Shown: piece after piece, positions 46,156-55,476 of the stretch
Layout: each line of letters opens with the position of its first letter
Numbering within the stretch: the first letter of the stretch is position 1
Assembly (NCBI RefSeq): GCF_004118675.1
Contig: NZ_SDHZ01000001.1
Location: 558,001 to 622,000, forward strand
Length of the DNA stretch: 64,000 nt
Direction of reading: 5' to 3'
DNA from: Filimonas effusa
Lineage (GTDB): Bacteria; Bacteroidota; Bacteroidia; Chitinophagales; Chitinophagaceae
The notes under the pieces: generated by a model
The model's database searches: none
The model's input: the letters and a program-made list of their open reading frames with translations, nothing else
Told to the model about the DNA's origin: nothing
Position numbers and translations under genes: made by a program

Positions 46156-46178
46156 AATAGGGGCAGAGCCGTGTCATA

Positions 46179-46823
46179 TTATATGATAGAATTGTCGTAA
46201 AGCCGTACTTTTTCCACCAGTTCTATGAGGTTGCCGATTTCCAGTTTTTCAAAGATTCTGTTCTTATAGGTGCTTACCGTGGAAATCTGCAGGTGTAAGG
46301 CGCGGGATATTTCTATCAGGCTCATACCTTGTACGAGGAAACGTGCTACTTCTATTTCCCGGTTCGATAAGGTATGCAGTGGATTTTCGGGCGGAGGGCG
46401 TTTGCCGCTGGCCATTACCATTTTTAAAAGCAGGTCCTTTACTTCCCGGCTCATATATTGCTCGTCGTGTAATACTGTTTCTATGGCTTTCCTGATCTGT
46501 TCTTCTGACGCCAGTTTGTGTAAATAACCATTGGCGCCGGCCTGTAAATACCGGATAGCGTAAAGTTGTTCGTCGTAAGCGGTAAAGATAAGAATGCGGA
46601 TGCCGGGCTGTTTTAGTCTGGCTACATCCACCATCTGGATATTATTACCTCCGGGAATATTAATGTCAAGGATCAGTAGGTCAAAAACCTGCTCTCCCAG
46701 CATTTTGGCCACTTTATTGAAATTGTCAGCTTCTGAAATCTTTGCGCCTGGCAGCCATTCATTAATAAAAAGCATTGTGCCATGTCTAACAATCGCGTGG
46801 TCATCTGCTATCAGGATGTGCAT
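46179..46823 (-). CDS. NarL/FixJ-family response regulator (REC + LuxR HTH)
   Basis: A 214-residue regulator. The receiver (about 1-120) has the acidic pair in ILIADDHAIVRHG, acceptor Asp in LLILDINIPGG, a Thr in LIFTAYDE and Lys in NGYLHKLAS. The LuxR helix-turn-helix is at about 148-205 (LSNREIEVARFLVQGMSLIEI, STVSTYKNRIFEKL). It is the likely partner of the two neighbouring kinases and a candidate to bind the GTAGT-N3-ACTAC dyads, since LuxR-type regulators bind short inverted repeats. Partnership is inference from position. Confidence 0.93.
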   Translation of the reverse strand: MHILIADDHAIVRHGTMLFINEWLPGAKISEADNFNKVAKMLGEQVFDLLILDINIPGGNNIQMVDVARLKQPGIRILIFTAYDEQLYAIRYLQAGANGYLHKLASEEQIRKAIETVLHDEQYMSREVKDLLLKMVMASGKRPPPENPLHTLSNREIEVARFLVQGMSLIEISRALHLQISTVSTYKNRIFEKLEIGNLIELVEKVRLYDNSII

Positions 46824-47333
46824 GATGAAATTATTGCTGAGGGGTAAACATACAAATAATTTATATGCAACAAGGTAAGCTTACCCTGCTGTTGCCCTAA
46901 AAAAAGGGGTGTAATGCAAAATATTTGTTATTATAATTACAGTTAAAACATTGTCATTCCGAATTATGTCCCTATATTTATTCCAGCAAGTATAAAAGTA
47001 CCCCCTTTAACAGGGGATGCTATCCCGGAAACCCCAATAATATTATCAAACCAAACCGTTAAACGATGTCGACTGTACGCCCCCGCACTGTATGTCCTGA
47101 TGTCAGCAGGAAGGTGCCCGAATGTTTAAACCTTTTAAAACACTTCTCCCCAGAAAATCTTCTTCCGCCTCGTTGGCTCATTCCGATTTCTCTTTATTGA
47201 AGTTGTTTTTTATGAATTGTCAGCCTTAAGGCTTTACTTATCTGTGACCTTATGCAAACGGTTTTGCTGTTTAATTCGTGTTTAAACAACAAGACTGCCC
47301 CAGAATTTTGTGAAACAACCAATCAATGATCTT
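46824..47333. other. Long intergenic region (about 510 bases) with palindromes
   Basis: No convincing gene. It holds the 12-base palindrome GGTAAGCTTACC (46874-46885), about 50 bases upstream of the regulator at 46823, and a short CCCCT-TTAAC-AGGGG hairpin (47002-47016). A 44-codon reading frame (47066-47200) has no recognisable features. It probably carries promoters for the two divergent response regulator genes. Confidence 0.6.
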
Positions 47334-47963
47334 ATGGTAACCATTGGAGTGATCGAAGATGACCCTAAAATAAGGGGGAATTTTCAGGACTACTTTAAAT
47401 ATGACAGCCAATACAAACTAAGCTTTTCCTACCACAGCCTGGAACACTTCCTTTCCGAAGGCCAGATGCACGTTGAAGAACCATATATTACTTTTCTTGA
47501 CATTAGCTTGCCGGGTATTTCCGGTCTTGAAGCTATCCCCATTCTAAAAAAGTCAATGCCTAATACACAACTGGTGGTATTGAGTGGTAACAGCGATCCC
47601 GATGTAGTCTGGAATGCAATTACCAGGGGAGCAAAAGGATATTTACTGAAACCTTTTTCTTTAAGTAATATCAAAGCGAATATCCAGGTTGTAAAAAATG
47701 GTGGCGCTTTGCTTTCTCCCGAAATAGCACACATACTTATTGATCGTTTGGGTGACGAAAAACCTCAGAAAACCTACAGGCTCAAGTTTCTCACTAAAAG
47801 AGAGCAGGATGTGCTTGAACAGTTGCTGAAAGGCTTTACCTACAAAGAAATTGCCAATGTGCTGTCTTTATCGGTAACTACCATCAATGATCATATCAAG
47901 AACATTTACAAAAAGATGAACGTTAATTCCAAAGCGGAATTACTGACTGTTTTTCTCAGGTAA
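47334..47963 (+). CDS. NarL/FixJ-family response regulator (REC + LuxR HTH)
   Basis: A 209-residue regulator (217 if the GTG at 47310 is used). The receiver shows IGVIEDDPKIRG, acceptor Asp in TFLDISLPGISG, Ser in VVLSGNSD and Lys in GYLLKPFS. The LuxR helix-turn-helix lies at the C-terminus (LTKREQDVLEQLLKGFTYKEI, SVTTINDHIKNIYKKM). It precedes a small kinase by 98 bases and the giant T9SS protein gene by 0.9 kb, so it is a good candidate regulator of that surface locus. The ATG at 47334 is preferred because it begins just before the first receiver strand. Confidence 0.92.
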   Translation: MVTIGVIEDDPKIRGNFQDYFKYDSQYKLSFSYHSLEHFLSEGQMHVEEPYITFLDISLPGISGLEAIPILKKSMPNTQLVVLSGNSDPDVVWNAITRGAKGYLLKPFSLSNIKANIQVVKNGGALLSPEIAHILIDRLGDEKPQKTYRLKFLTKREQDVLEQLLKGFTYKEIANVLSLSVTTINDHIKNIYKKMNVNSKAELLTVFLR

Positions 47964-48061
47964 ATGCAAGTTATAAACAGCTCTAAAAAGGAGTGGCGGC
48001 AGCCTGTTTTAGCTGCTGCTGCTCTGGAATTTTTGAAGTCAGATCAACCCAACGGTTAAGT

Positions 48062-48742
48062 ATGAATGTGAAATTTCTCAACATACTTTCTCATGAGTTG
48101 CGCTCGCCCCTGACAACTATTCAAACAAGCTCTGAAATATTGGAGCAGCTGGCTAATGCCGATGCAGTAGATACTGATACTATGAAAAGGCATACCCAGC
48201 GTATTATGGATGAAGTTGCCGATATGGCGTTACTCCTGGAGAAAGTACTGCTGATGAGCAGGGCGCATAGCACCCGCTCAGGATTTAATCCTGTTATCTC
48301 GGACCCGGCATCATTAATAAAGGAACTGGCCGGCAGACCTTTCGTCAGAGGCAAACAATTTGAAAAAACAGCGTTTGAAATAAAAGGAACTCCGCGGCAG
48401 GCGCTGATCGATCCTTTTATGTTCTCTCATATTGTAAACGGCCTTGTTGACAATGCTTTCAAATACTCTGCGAGGGCCGAAAGTTTGGTGCCACGTGTCA
48501 GAGTGAGTTTTACCGACGCCTATTGGCGTGTAATGGTAATAGATAATGGCATAGGTATTAAGAAAGCCGATAAAAAGAATTTATTCCGTTCGTTTTCCAG
48601 AGGTTCAAATGTGGCAGACATACAGGGAACCGGATTAGGTCTTGAGATCATCCGGTATTTTGTACGTTGTCATAAAGGTGAGATAAGTCTTAGAAGTCTG
48701 GAAGGCAAAGGAACTGTTGTGATAGTAGATCTCCCTTATTAA
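48062..48742 (+). CDS. Small soluble histidine kinase
   Basis: A 226-residue kinase core with no membrane helix or sensor domain: HisKA at the very start (His11 in NILSHELRSPLTTIQT) and ATPase domain with GLVDNAFKYS, IDNGIGIKKAD and GTGLGLEII. It must take its input from partners. It follows a LuxR-type regulator and could be its cognate kinase. The ATG at 48062 is chosen; an in-frame ORF back to 47993 adds a Cys-rich stretch with no family similarity. The stop codon lies inside the palindrome at 48731-48764. Confidence 0.85.
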   Translation: MNVKFLNILSHELRSPLTTIQTSSEILEQLANADAVDTDTMKRHTQRIMDEVADMALLLEKVLLMSRAHSTRSGFNPVISDPASLIKELAGRPFVRGKQFEKTAFEIKGTPRQALIDPFMFSHIVNGLVDNAFKYSARAESLVPRVRVSFTDAYWRVMVIDNGIGIKKADKKNLFRSFSRGSNVADIQGTGLGLEIIRYFVRCHKGEISLRSLEGKGTVVIVDLPY

Positions 48743-48764
48743 AGGGTACCCTTAATTAAGGGAG
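48731..48764. terminator. Near-palindrome at the end of the kinase gene
   Basis: CTCCCTTA pairs with TAAGGGAG across a central perfect palindrome AAGGGTACCCTT, giving a 34-base near-perfect palindrome that includes the kinase stop codon. It can fold as a long hairpin and may end the kinase transcript or be a regulator site. Confidence 0.5.
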
Positions 48765-48770
48765 ATTGCG

Positions 48771-48798
48771 CCTGCAATAAAACTTCTTTTTTTGCAGG
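48771..48798 (+). other. Leader hairpin before the giant T9SS gene
   Basis: CCTGCAA-T-AAAA pairs with TTTT-T-TTGCAGG around CTTC, with one T-T mismatch. It lies 25 bases before the ATG at 48824. It may be a terminator or an RNA leader affecting translation or stability. Confidence 0.5.
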
Positions 48799-48823
48799 AA
48801 TCACCACCAACCCGCTTAACCTT

Positions 48824-51800
48824 ATGGTACAATTGACTGTGATAAAACCGAAACCAATAGGACGCTGGTTTATTGATGGGTTGCCTTTTTGTCTGCAATT
48901 ACAGACGCGCGTTAGATTCGTGTGGCTGTTTTTATTGTTTTTGGCGCCCGTATTGGCCCAGGCCCAGCCTGTTATATCTTCCGTATCGCCCTTAAAGGGG
49001 AGCGTTGGAACAACTGTTACTATTACTGGTAATGGCTTTAACGCTGTTGCTGCTAATAATATTGTTTATTTCGGCGCTGTAAAGGCTGTCGTTAAAACAG
49101 CCAGTGCCACATCATTAACCGTTACCGTTCCCCAGGGTGCCAGTATGGCGCCTGTTAGTGTTAGTACAAATGGTCTTACCAGTTTAGGAAATCAGTTTTT
49201 TTCGCCAACATTTGCAACCTGCGCTTCTGTTACCAGTCCTGGCGAAACAACTGCCAATGATGGAATTTCTCCTTTTCAACAAGTGCCGGCGATTACAAAC
49301 GTCTCCTCTGCATTGCAGCTCGACAACAAAGACCTAGACGGAGATGGGTTGCCCGATATTATTTCGTTTAACAGATCCGGGGTATCAATATTCCGGAACA
49401 CCAGTACAGGTACCACACCAACTTTTGCAGCGCGGGAATTATTGGATCTGCCTGCCGGAACTAGCAGCCATAGCCATTATGGCGGTGTCGTTACTGATAT
49501 TGATGGCGATGGCAAACCTGATATCGCTTTTGTTAACAATACAGCAGGAAGACTCCTTGTTTACAGGAACCAGAGCACTTCAGGTAACATAAGTTTTTCC
49601 GCTGCTACTGTGTTTACAGGGTTTAGTTCGCCTGTAGGCATTGCAGCGGGAGATTTTGATAGCGATGGAAAACCAGACCTGGCTGTAATTGGCAACAATA
49701 CAGTAAAACCACTCCAGAATACGACTGCCGGTGTGGGCAATATCAGTTTTAATGCATCCCTGGCGGCTTTCTCTACCGGTAATGGCCCCTCAAATATTGT
49801 AACAGCGGACTTTGATGGTGATGGTAATACTGATATTGCAGTTAGCAACAGTACCAGTAATACCATTTCATTTTTTAGAAACAATACGGTTGGCAGCATC
49901 AGCTTTCAAGCCAGCCTGGTAAGTACTGGAAGCGGTCCGCAGGGACTGGCAGCAGGCGATTTGAATGGAGACGGCAAGACTGATCTTCTGGTAGTGAACA
50001 GTGTTGGTAATACGCTGTCTGTTTTAACCAACAACAGCAATGCAGGCAGTATAAGCATGTCGTCTGCTTCAATGGCTCCTTTGGGAGGAACGACTGTTGC
50101 AGGAATGGTTGCCTTAGGTGATCTTGATGGCGACGGAAAAATTGATGCCCTGGCAGGCTCTGATGGAAGTAATATCAGTGTCTTTAAAAATACAACCACA
50201 GGCAGCCTTATTACATTTAATAGTACTGCCGTAAATATTGCCACCGGTGGCTCGAATCAACCGATGGCTGTATGTATAGGTGATTTCAATAAAGACGGTC
50301 AGTTGGATCTGGCCGATGCCAATGCTGCAGCTCCCCAGCTTGATGTTTACAGAAATGCATTGGGGCAGGTTAGAATCGACAAGCTTTCCAGAACTACGGG
50401 TATTAAAGGGCAGGAAGTGACCATTACAGGTGCAAATCTGTCTTGTATCACAGGAGTGACAGTAGGAGGTGAGAATACGGTTTACAGAATAGACAACGAT
50501 GTTAGTGTTGTTTTTACCGCCGGAAATGGTAATACAGGAGAAGTTGTTGTGTTTACAAACGGCGGTTCTTATGTAGGCCCCATTTTTACTTTTGTAACCA
50601 AACCGGAGAATCTGGACTATGTTACTGCTGCTGATACCACTATTAAATATGGAACAACTGGCTGGACCAGGAGTCCCAATCTCAACGACGGTGGTGGTGG
50701 AATTTCCTATTCAATTACCGGTGGCGCAACTACTGGTATATCTATTCTTACTACTACAGGTCAAATCAGCTGGAGTGATATTTTGCCCGTTGGAAATTAT
50801 GTCATTGAAGTTACTGCAACAAACAGCGCGGGCAGTACAAAAGCAAATCTGACTTTGCATATTGTACCCGATAAGCCTAAAGATTTCTCTTATCTTAATG
50901 CTCCTTATTCATCCTATTTCGGCGAGGCTAAATCCAGTGATAAACCAGATATTAACTGGATGGGGCAGCAATGGACAAGTCCTAAGAAGCCATTCCGTAT
51001 TACATCTCCCAATCCTTTACCGCTGGATGTTACTATTGATCCCAATACCGGTATTATCAGTTGGGGGCCTAATACTCCTGTGGATTCCTACGTTTTTACG
51101 GTAGTTGCAGAAAACGATGGAGGTTCCGTAACAACCAATGTTGGTGTTGAAGTAAAAGCAGAAGCACCAACTGGCGGAGAATACAATAATACACCCAGGA
51201 TAATTAATTATGGTGAAGCCGGAACAGCTACTATAAGTAAAGTAAACTGGCATGGTGTTACAGGTGACTACGATATTATATCCACCGGTTTACCGCCGGA
51301 ATTGGCTATCAATGCAACAACGGGGCTTATTACCTGGACCAGCACTAACCCGGTGCCGGTAGGTAACTATACTGTAGAGGTGCGTGCGAAGAATGTAGCC
51401 GGCCCCAGTGTTACAACAATCGTTTTCCAATTGACTGTTCTTGCCGGAAAGCCTTCCGATCTTTTATATACACCACAGCCTTTTGAAGCCTACTACGGTA
51501 CTGAAGACAGCTGCAGTAAACCTACTGTAAACTGGCACGGCGATATCGGTCATTATGAGATGGATCCTGCAATAGCCGGTATTTCTATTACTGAATCAAC
51601 TGGCCGTATTGTATGGACCGCCACACTTCCTGTAAACACATATACCTTTAATGTAAAGGCAGTAAACAAGGAAGGCGCCAGCGACAAGTTTGTGTTTGTG
51701 CTAAAGATTAAGCCCCAGGCTCCTACGGGATTGTCTTATAAAGATACAACCGTGCAGTATGGTCCTTCACATAAAAGGCCTGCTAATGCATTGCCGGACT

Positions 51801-54800
51801 GGCATGGTGAAGTCAAGACTATTGACTTGTATAGTGTTAGTCCTGCAATAGCCGGAATTACCATTAATTCTGCTACAGGTGAAATACTGGTACCTGCCAA
51901 TACGCCGGTGGGAGTTTATACTATAACAGTAAAAGCGGGCAATGCGGGAGGTGACAACAATGCAACATTCAGATTAACAATACAGGCTAATGCACCTGTA
52001 CTTTCTTATGCGTCTCCCTTGACCAAATCATATGGTGTAGCCGACAGTACAGCATTGCCTTCCGTGGATTGGGGTGGAGCTCCTGGCAGCTTTTTGTCGG
52101 TAGTGGCGTCGCCGGCTGTTACCGGCCTAAGCTTCAGTAACACGGGCAGTGGCCGCGTATTGTGGAATAATAGTTTGCCCGTTGGCAGCTATACTATTAC
52201 CGTTACTGCTAAAAACAGCGGTGGTACTGCTACTGCCAGTTTTGTACTTAATATAGTACCCAGAGCACCTACTAATCTTGTGTATGCATCTCCGGTAACA
52301 GGTGCCTATGGTGTAGCTGCCGCGTCTGCTCCACCAACAGTAGCATGGAACGGTGGTACCAATAGAAGCTTTGAAGTGGTTGGCAGTTTGCCAACCGGCT
52401 TTACGCTGGATCCTGCAACCGGCGTAATATCATGGCCGGCTACACTTGCAATAGGGCCTTATTCTGTGACAGTACGGGCAAGGAATTCTGTGGATGTCAG
52501 CAACAACGCCACATTTACTGTAAACATAAAGGCTGGCGCGCCTTCAGGTTTCAAATATGATAATGATGGCGACGCTACTATGTATGGCAATACCGGCGCC
52601 AGTACGCCACCGCAGATCAACTGGAATGGTGGTGCAGGTACTTTCGCCTTGTACGATCCTTCCGGTACAATACCTGTAGCGTCAATAAAAGTGAATCCTG
52701 CAACCGGCGTCGTCAGCTGGCTTGGTGATCTGCCTGTTAAGCAATATCAATTCTTTGTAAAAGCAACAAGTTCAACAGGAGACGAGCTTACAGCTCCTTT
52801 TAAACTTACTGTTACGGCAGGACCTGCATCCGGGTTAAACTATAATCCGGACTATGCGAATGTTGTTTATGGTAATGCAGGCGCTTCGCAAAAGCCGGCG
52901 ATTACCTGGTATGGCGAGAACGGTACCTTCAGCATTACTGAACCCAGCCCTAAACCAGACGGTATTACGGTTGATAATACAGAAAACAATGAAGGCATTA
53001 TTCGTTGGAGTGATGATGTGCCCGTAGGTTCTTATATTATAAAGGTTTGGGCCAGCAACAGTAAGGGTGGAACCACAGCCTTGTTCACTCTTAATGTGGC
53101 AGCAGGCGCTCCTACCGATCTGGTATATAGCAAGGTGCTGGAAACAGAAGATGCAGGAACTGCCGGAACTTCGGTGAAACCCACTGTTAGATGGCATGGC
53201 GAAACCGGCAGTTTTGAAATAGTGAACAGGGCATCGGTTCCTACAGGTATTACTATTGACAATGACGGATACATCTTATGGGATGCTTCTGTACTTGCCG
53301 GAACCTATCCTGTTCAGGTAAGGGCTACTAATACCAAAGGCAGCAGTAATATAGTAACGGTTACTATTAAACTAACGATAGCCAAACCTACTATAAGCTA
53401 TACGCCTAATTTCAAAGACATTAAATTCGGCGAAGCTGCTACTTCTGTAAAACCTTCTATCAACTGGCATGGAGAAGTAGGTGATATAGGTATCGCAAAC
53501 AGTGATGATATTCCTGCCGGCATTAGTATTGACACGGATGGTACACTGCATTTTCCTGCTACAATACCTGTTGGAACCGAAGTGTCTATTTATGTAACAG
53601 TATCCAACTCGGCAGGACAAAACTCCGCTACTTACAAGATAAAAGTGGGAGTTCCTCCATCTAATCTGGTTTACTCAACAATACGTTATAGTGTCATTCG
53701 TGGTACGGCTGGTAAATCGGTGATACCTACAGTTAACTGGAATGGTCTGAAAGGCAGCTTTAAAATAAGTGGTGAGCCAGCAGGTGTTACTGTTGATCCT
53801 CTCCCTGATGGCGCCCCTGCAGGGCATGGCGGACAGCTTACCTGGTCTTCGGCGGTAGCTCCCGGTAAATACGTGATCATTGCGTATGCTGAAAATACAT
53901 TAGGTAAGAGTAATGAAGTGACTATCGACCTGGAGGTGCTTGAATTGCCTACCGCCAAAATATCAGGCGGCAGTACTATCTGCGCGGGCATAAGTCAAAC
54001 GCTTAAGGTAGAACTTACGGGTATAGCGCCCTGGTCTATCACTTATACTGATGGAACTACGCCGGTTACCATAAACGGTATTACTGCTTCACCATACGAC
54101 TTAACTGTGAGCCCGACTGTCACTACAACTTACGAGTTGACAGAAGTAAGTGATGCTGCTACTGAAAATACAGCATTGAATGAAACCGATAAGAAAACGA
54201 CAGTTACGGTTAATTCGGCGGTAACTGCCCTTATTAACAATGGTGATCCTATCAGCACCTGTAACGGAGCAAGCCTGGTGTTACAGGCCAGCGGTGCGGG
54301 AACCGGCGGATCTTATCTATGGTCTAACGGGCAAACAACCCAGTCGATTACCGTAACGGCCGATGGTGATTATACAGTTACGGCTACCGATAGCAAAGGA
54401 TGTTTTGGTAACTCGGCGGTAGCTAAGGTGGCGTTGAATACTATTCCGGCACCTGTTCTAACAAAACCTTCCACAACACTTATCTGTGAAGGCAGCACGC
54501 TTTCGTTAACAGCTTCGGGAGCGAGTACTTACCAATGGTATCGTAACGATGTGGCTATTAATGACGCTACCGCAGCAGTTTATAAAGCAGCTCAGGAAGG
54601 TACTTATTCAGTAAAAGGGCTTAGTGCAGCTGGTTGTTTGGGTACTGCGGCCGATAAGGCAACGCTTACGTTCGCTAAAACGCCGGTGGCCGCCTTCTCT
54701 TTTGATACTTATTGTAAAGATCTTCCGGTAAACTTCAATAACACTTCTACTGATGTTGCCGGTGATGCTGAATATACCTGGCATTTTGGCGATGGCGCTC

Positions 54801-55453
54801 AAAGTGCACAAAAGAATCCGGTTCATACATACACTACAGCGGGTACGGTAATGATCATCCTGGAGGCTAAATCCAAATCCTGTCCGGAACTGAAAACTAC
54901 AGCTCCGAAAACAGTGACGATAGAAACTCCGGAAGAAGCAGTGAAGTATGAACCCATGAATGCATTGAAGAACCGTGCCTCTGTACTTAATGGCCGCTCC
55001 TTTGGTGAAAAATATGCGTGGACGCCTGCTACTGCATTAAGCAACAGTACTGTCAGCAATCCATCTGTAACGCCACAGGAAGAGCAGCTGTATAAACTCA
55101 GCATAACCACCAAAGCGGGTTGTGTAACGGTGGATACGCAACTGGTACGCATATTCAGCAAGGCTGAGATCTTTGTTCCTAAAGGCTTTACACCCAATGG
55201 CGATGGAATCAATGATCGTCTCTATCCCATAGCAGTAGGCATCAACCAGTTGCATTACTTCAAGGTGTTCAACCGCTGGGGTATTCTTATGTATGAAACA
55301 CAGCAGGCCGGATCGGCCAGCTCTGGTGGAGGATGGGATGGCACTTTGAAAGGTAAAAAGCAGCCTATGGATGCTTATACCTGGATTGCAGAAGGACTTG
55401 ATATAGATGGACAATTGGTTAAAATAAGCGGCAGTACCGTGTTAATGCGTTAA
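48824..55453 (+). CDS. Giant T9SS surface protein (TIG, FG-GAP, Ig-like repeats, PKD, type B sorting domain)
   Basis: A 2209-residue secreted protein with a long signal region (about 1-48, FVWLFLLFLAPVLAQAQ). An IPT/TIG domain follows (about 50-125, SVSPLKGSVGTTVTITGNGF). Seven Ca-binding FG-GAP/VCBS repeats (about 160-510; DLDGDGLPDI, DIDGDGKPDI, DFDSDGKPDL and similar) and a second TIG (about 520-590) come next. About twelve Ig-like (putative Ig) repeats of some 93 residues span 593-1707, then Ig-like segments, a PKD domain (YTWHFGDGAQSAQKNPVHTY) and a C-terminal type B T9SS sorting domain (PKGFTPNGDGINDRLYPI, FKVFNRWGILMYET). It is probably a surface adhesin or gliding-related protein, exported by T9SS and placed with a PorP/SprF partner. 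Confidence 0.93.
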   Translation: MVQLTVIKPKPIGRWFIDGLPFCLQLQTRVRFVWLFLLFLAPVLAQAQPVISSVSPLKGSVGTTVTITGNGFNAVAANNIVYFGAVKAVVKTASATSLTVTVPQGASMAPVSVSTNGLTSLGNQFFSPTFATCASVTSPGETTANDGISPFQQVPAITNVSSALQLDNKDLDGDGLPDIISFNRSGVSIFRNTSTGTTPTFAARELLDLPAGTSSHSHYGGVVTDIDGDGKPDIAFVNNTAGRLLVYRNQSTSGNISFSAATVFTGFSSPVGIAAGDFDSDGKPDLAVIGNNTVKPLQNTTAGVGNISFNASLAAFSTGNGPSNIVTADFDGDGNTDIAVSNSTSNTISFFRNNTVGSISFQASLVSTGSGPQGLAAGDLNGDGKTDLLVVNSVGNTLSVLTNNSNAGSISMSSASMAPLGGTTVAGMVALGDLDGDGKIDALAGSDGSNISVFKNTTTGSLITFNSTAVNIATGGSNQPMAVCIGDFNKDGQLDLADANAAAPQLDVYRNALGQVRIDKLSRTTGIKGQEVTITGANLSCITGVTVGGENTVYRIDNDVSVVFTAGNGNTGEVVVFTNGGSYVGPIFTFVTKPENLDYVTAADTTIKYGTTGWTRSPNLNDGGGGISYSITGGATTGISILTTTGQISWSDILPVGNYVIEVTATNSAGSTKANLTLHIVPDKPKDFSYLNAPYSSYFGEAKSSDKPDINWMGQQWTSPKKPFRITSPNPLPLDVTIDPNTGIISWGPNTPVDSYVFTVVAENDGGSVTTNVGVEVKAEAPTGGEYNNTPRIINYGEAGTATISKVNWHGVTGDYDIISTGLPPELAINATTGLITWTSTNPVPVGNYTVEVRAKNVAGPSVTTIVFQLTVLAGKPSDLLYTPQPFEAYYGTEDSCSKPTVNWHGDIGHYEMDPAIAGISITESTGRIVWTATLPVNTYTFNVKAVNKEGASDKFVFVLKIKPQAPTGLSYKDTTVQYGPSHKRPANALPDWHGEVKTIDLYSVSPAIAGITINSATGEILVPANTPVGVYTITVKAGNAGGDNNATFRLTIQANAPVLSYASPLTKSYGVADSTALPSVDWGGAPGSFLSVVASPAVTGLSFSNTGSGRVLWNNSLPVGSYTITVTAKNSGGTATASFVLNIVPRAPTNLVYASPVTGAYGVAAASAPPTVAWNGGTNRSFEVVGSLPTGFTLDPATGVISWPATLAIGPYSVTVRARNSVDVSNNATFTVNIKAGAPSGFKYDNDGDATMYGNTGASTPPQINWNGGAGTFALYDPSGTIPVASIKVNPATGVVSWLGDLPVKQYQFFVKATSSTGDELTAPFKLTVTAGPASGLNYNPDYANVVYGNAGASQKPAITWYGENGTFSITEPSPKPDGITVDNTENNEGIIRWSDDVPVGSYIIKVWASNSKGGTTALFTLNVAAGAPTDLVYSKVLETEDAGTAGTSVKPTVRWHGETGSFEIVNRASVPTGITIDNDGYILWDASVLAGTYPVQVRATNTKGSSNIVTVTIKLTIAKPTISYTPNFKDIKFGEAATSVKPSINWHGEVGDIGIANSDDIPAGISIDTDGTLHFPATIPVGTEVSIYVTVSNSAGQNSATYKIKVGVPPSNLVYSTIRYSVIRGTAGKSVIPTVNWNGLKGSFKISGEPAGVTVDPLPDGAPAGHGGQLTWSSAVAPGKYVIIAYAENTLGKSNEVTIDLEVLELPTAKISGGSTICAGISQTLKVELTGIAPWSITYTDGTTPVTINGITASPYDLTVSPTVTTTYELTEVSDAATENTALNETDKKTTVTVNSAVTALINNGDPISTCNGASLVLQASGAGTGGSYLWSNGQTTQSITVTADGDYTVTATDSKGCFGNSAVAKVALNTIPAPVLTKPSTTLICEGSTLSLTASGASTYQWYRNDVAINDATAAVYKAAQEGTYSVKGLSAAGCLGTAADKATLTFAKTPVAAFSFDTYCKDLPVNFNNTSTDVAGDAEYTWHFGDGAQSAQKNPVHTYTTAGTVMIILEAKSKSCPELKTTAPKTVTIETPEEAVKYEPMNALKNRASVLNGRSFGEKYAWTPATALSNSTVSNPSVTPQEEQLYKLSITTKAGCVTVDTQLVRIFSKAEIFVPKGFTPNGDGINDRLYPIAVGINQLHYFKVFNRWGILMYETQQAGSASSGGGWDGTLKGKKQPMDAYTWIAEGLDIDGQLVKISGSTVLMR
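50600..53945 (+). repeat. Array of about twelve Ig-like repeats within the giant gene
   Basis: Each unit is about 280 bases and follows the pattern (A/K)P-x-x-L-x-Y ... YG ... P-x-(I/V)-x-W-x-G ... G-(I/V)-x-x-W ... LPVG-x-Y ... A-x-NS-x-G. Unit starts are clear at KPENLDY, KPKDFSY, APTGGEY, KPSDLLY, APTGLSY, APVLSY, APTNLVY, APSGFKY, PASGLNY, APTDLVY, KPTISY and PPSNLVY. The nucleotide copies have diverged, so the array is old. Confidence 0.85.
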
Positions 55454-55476
55454 TAAATGATTATTAATCTAGTGCA

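Noticed and set aside
47066-47200. 44-codon reading frame MSTVRPRT... in the long intergenic region
   Set aside because: No signal peptide, no conserved motif, no clear ribosome-binding site; likely chance.
50600-53945. Possible CRISPR or DNA-level tandem repeat
   Set aside because: Repetition is at protein level only; nucleotide units have diverged and have no spacers.
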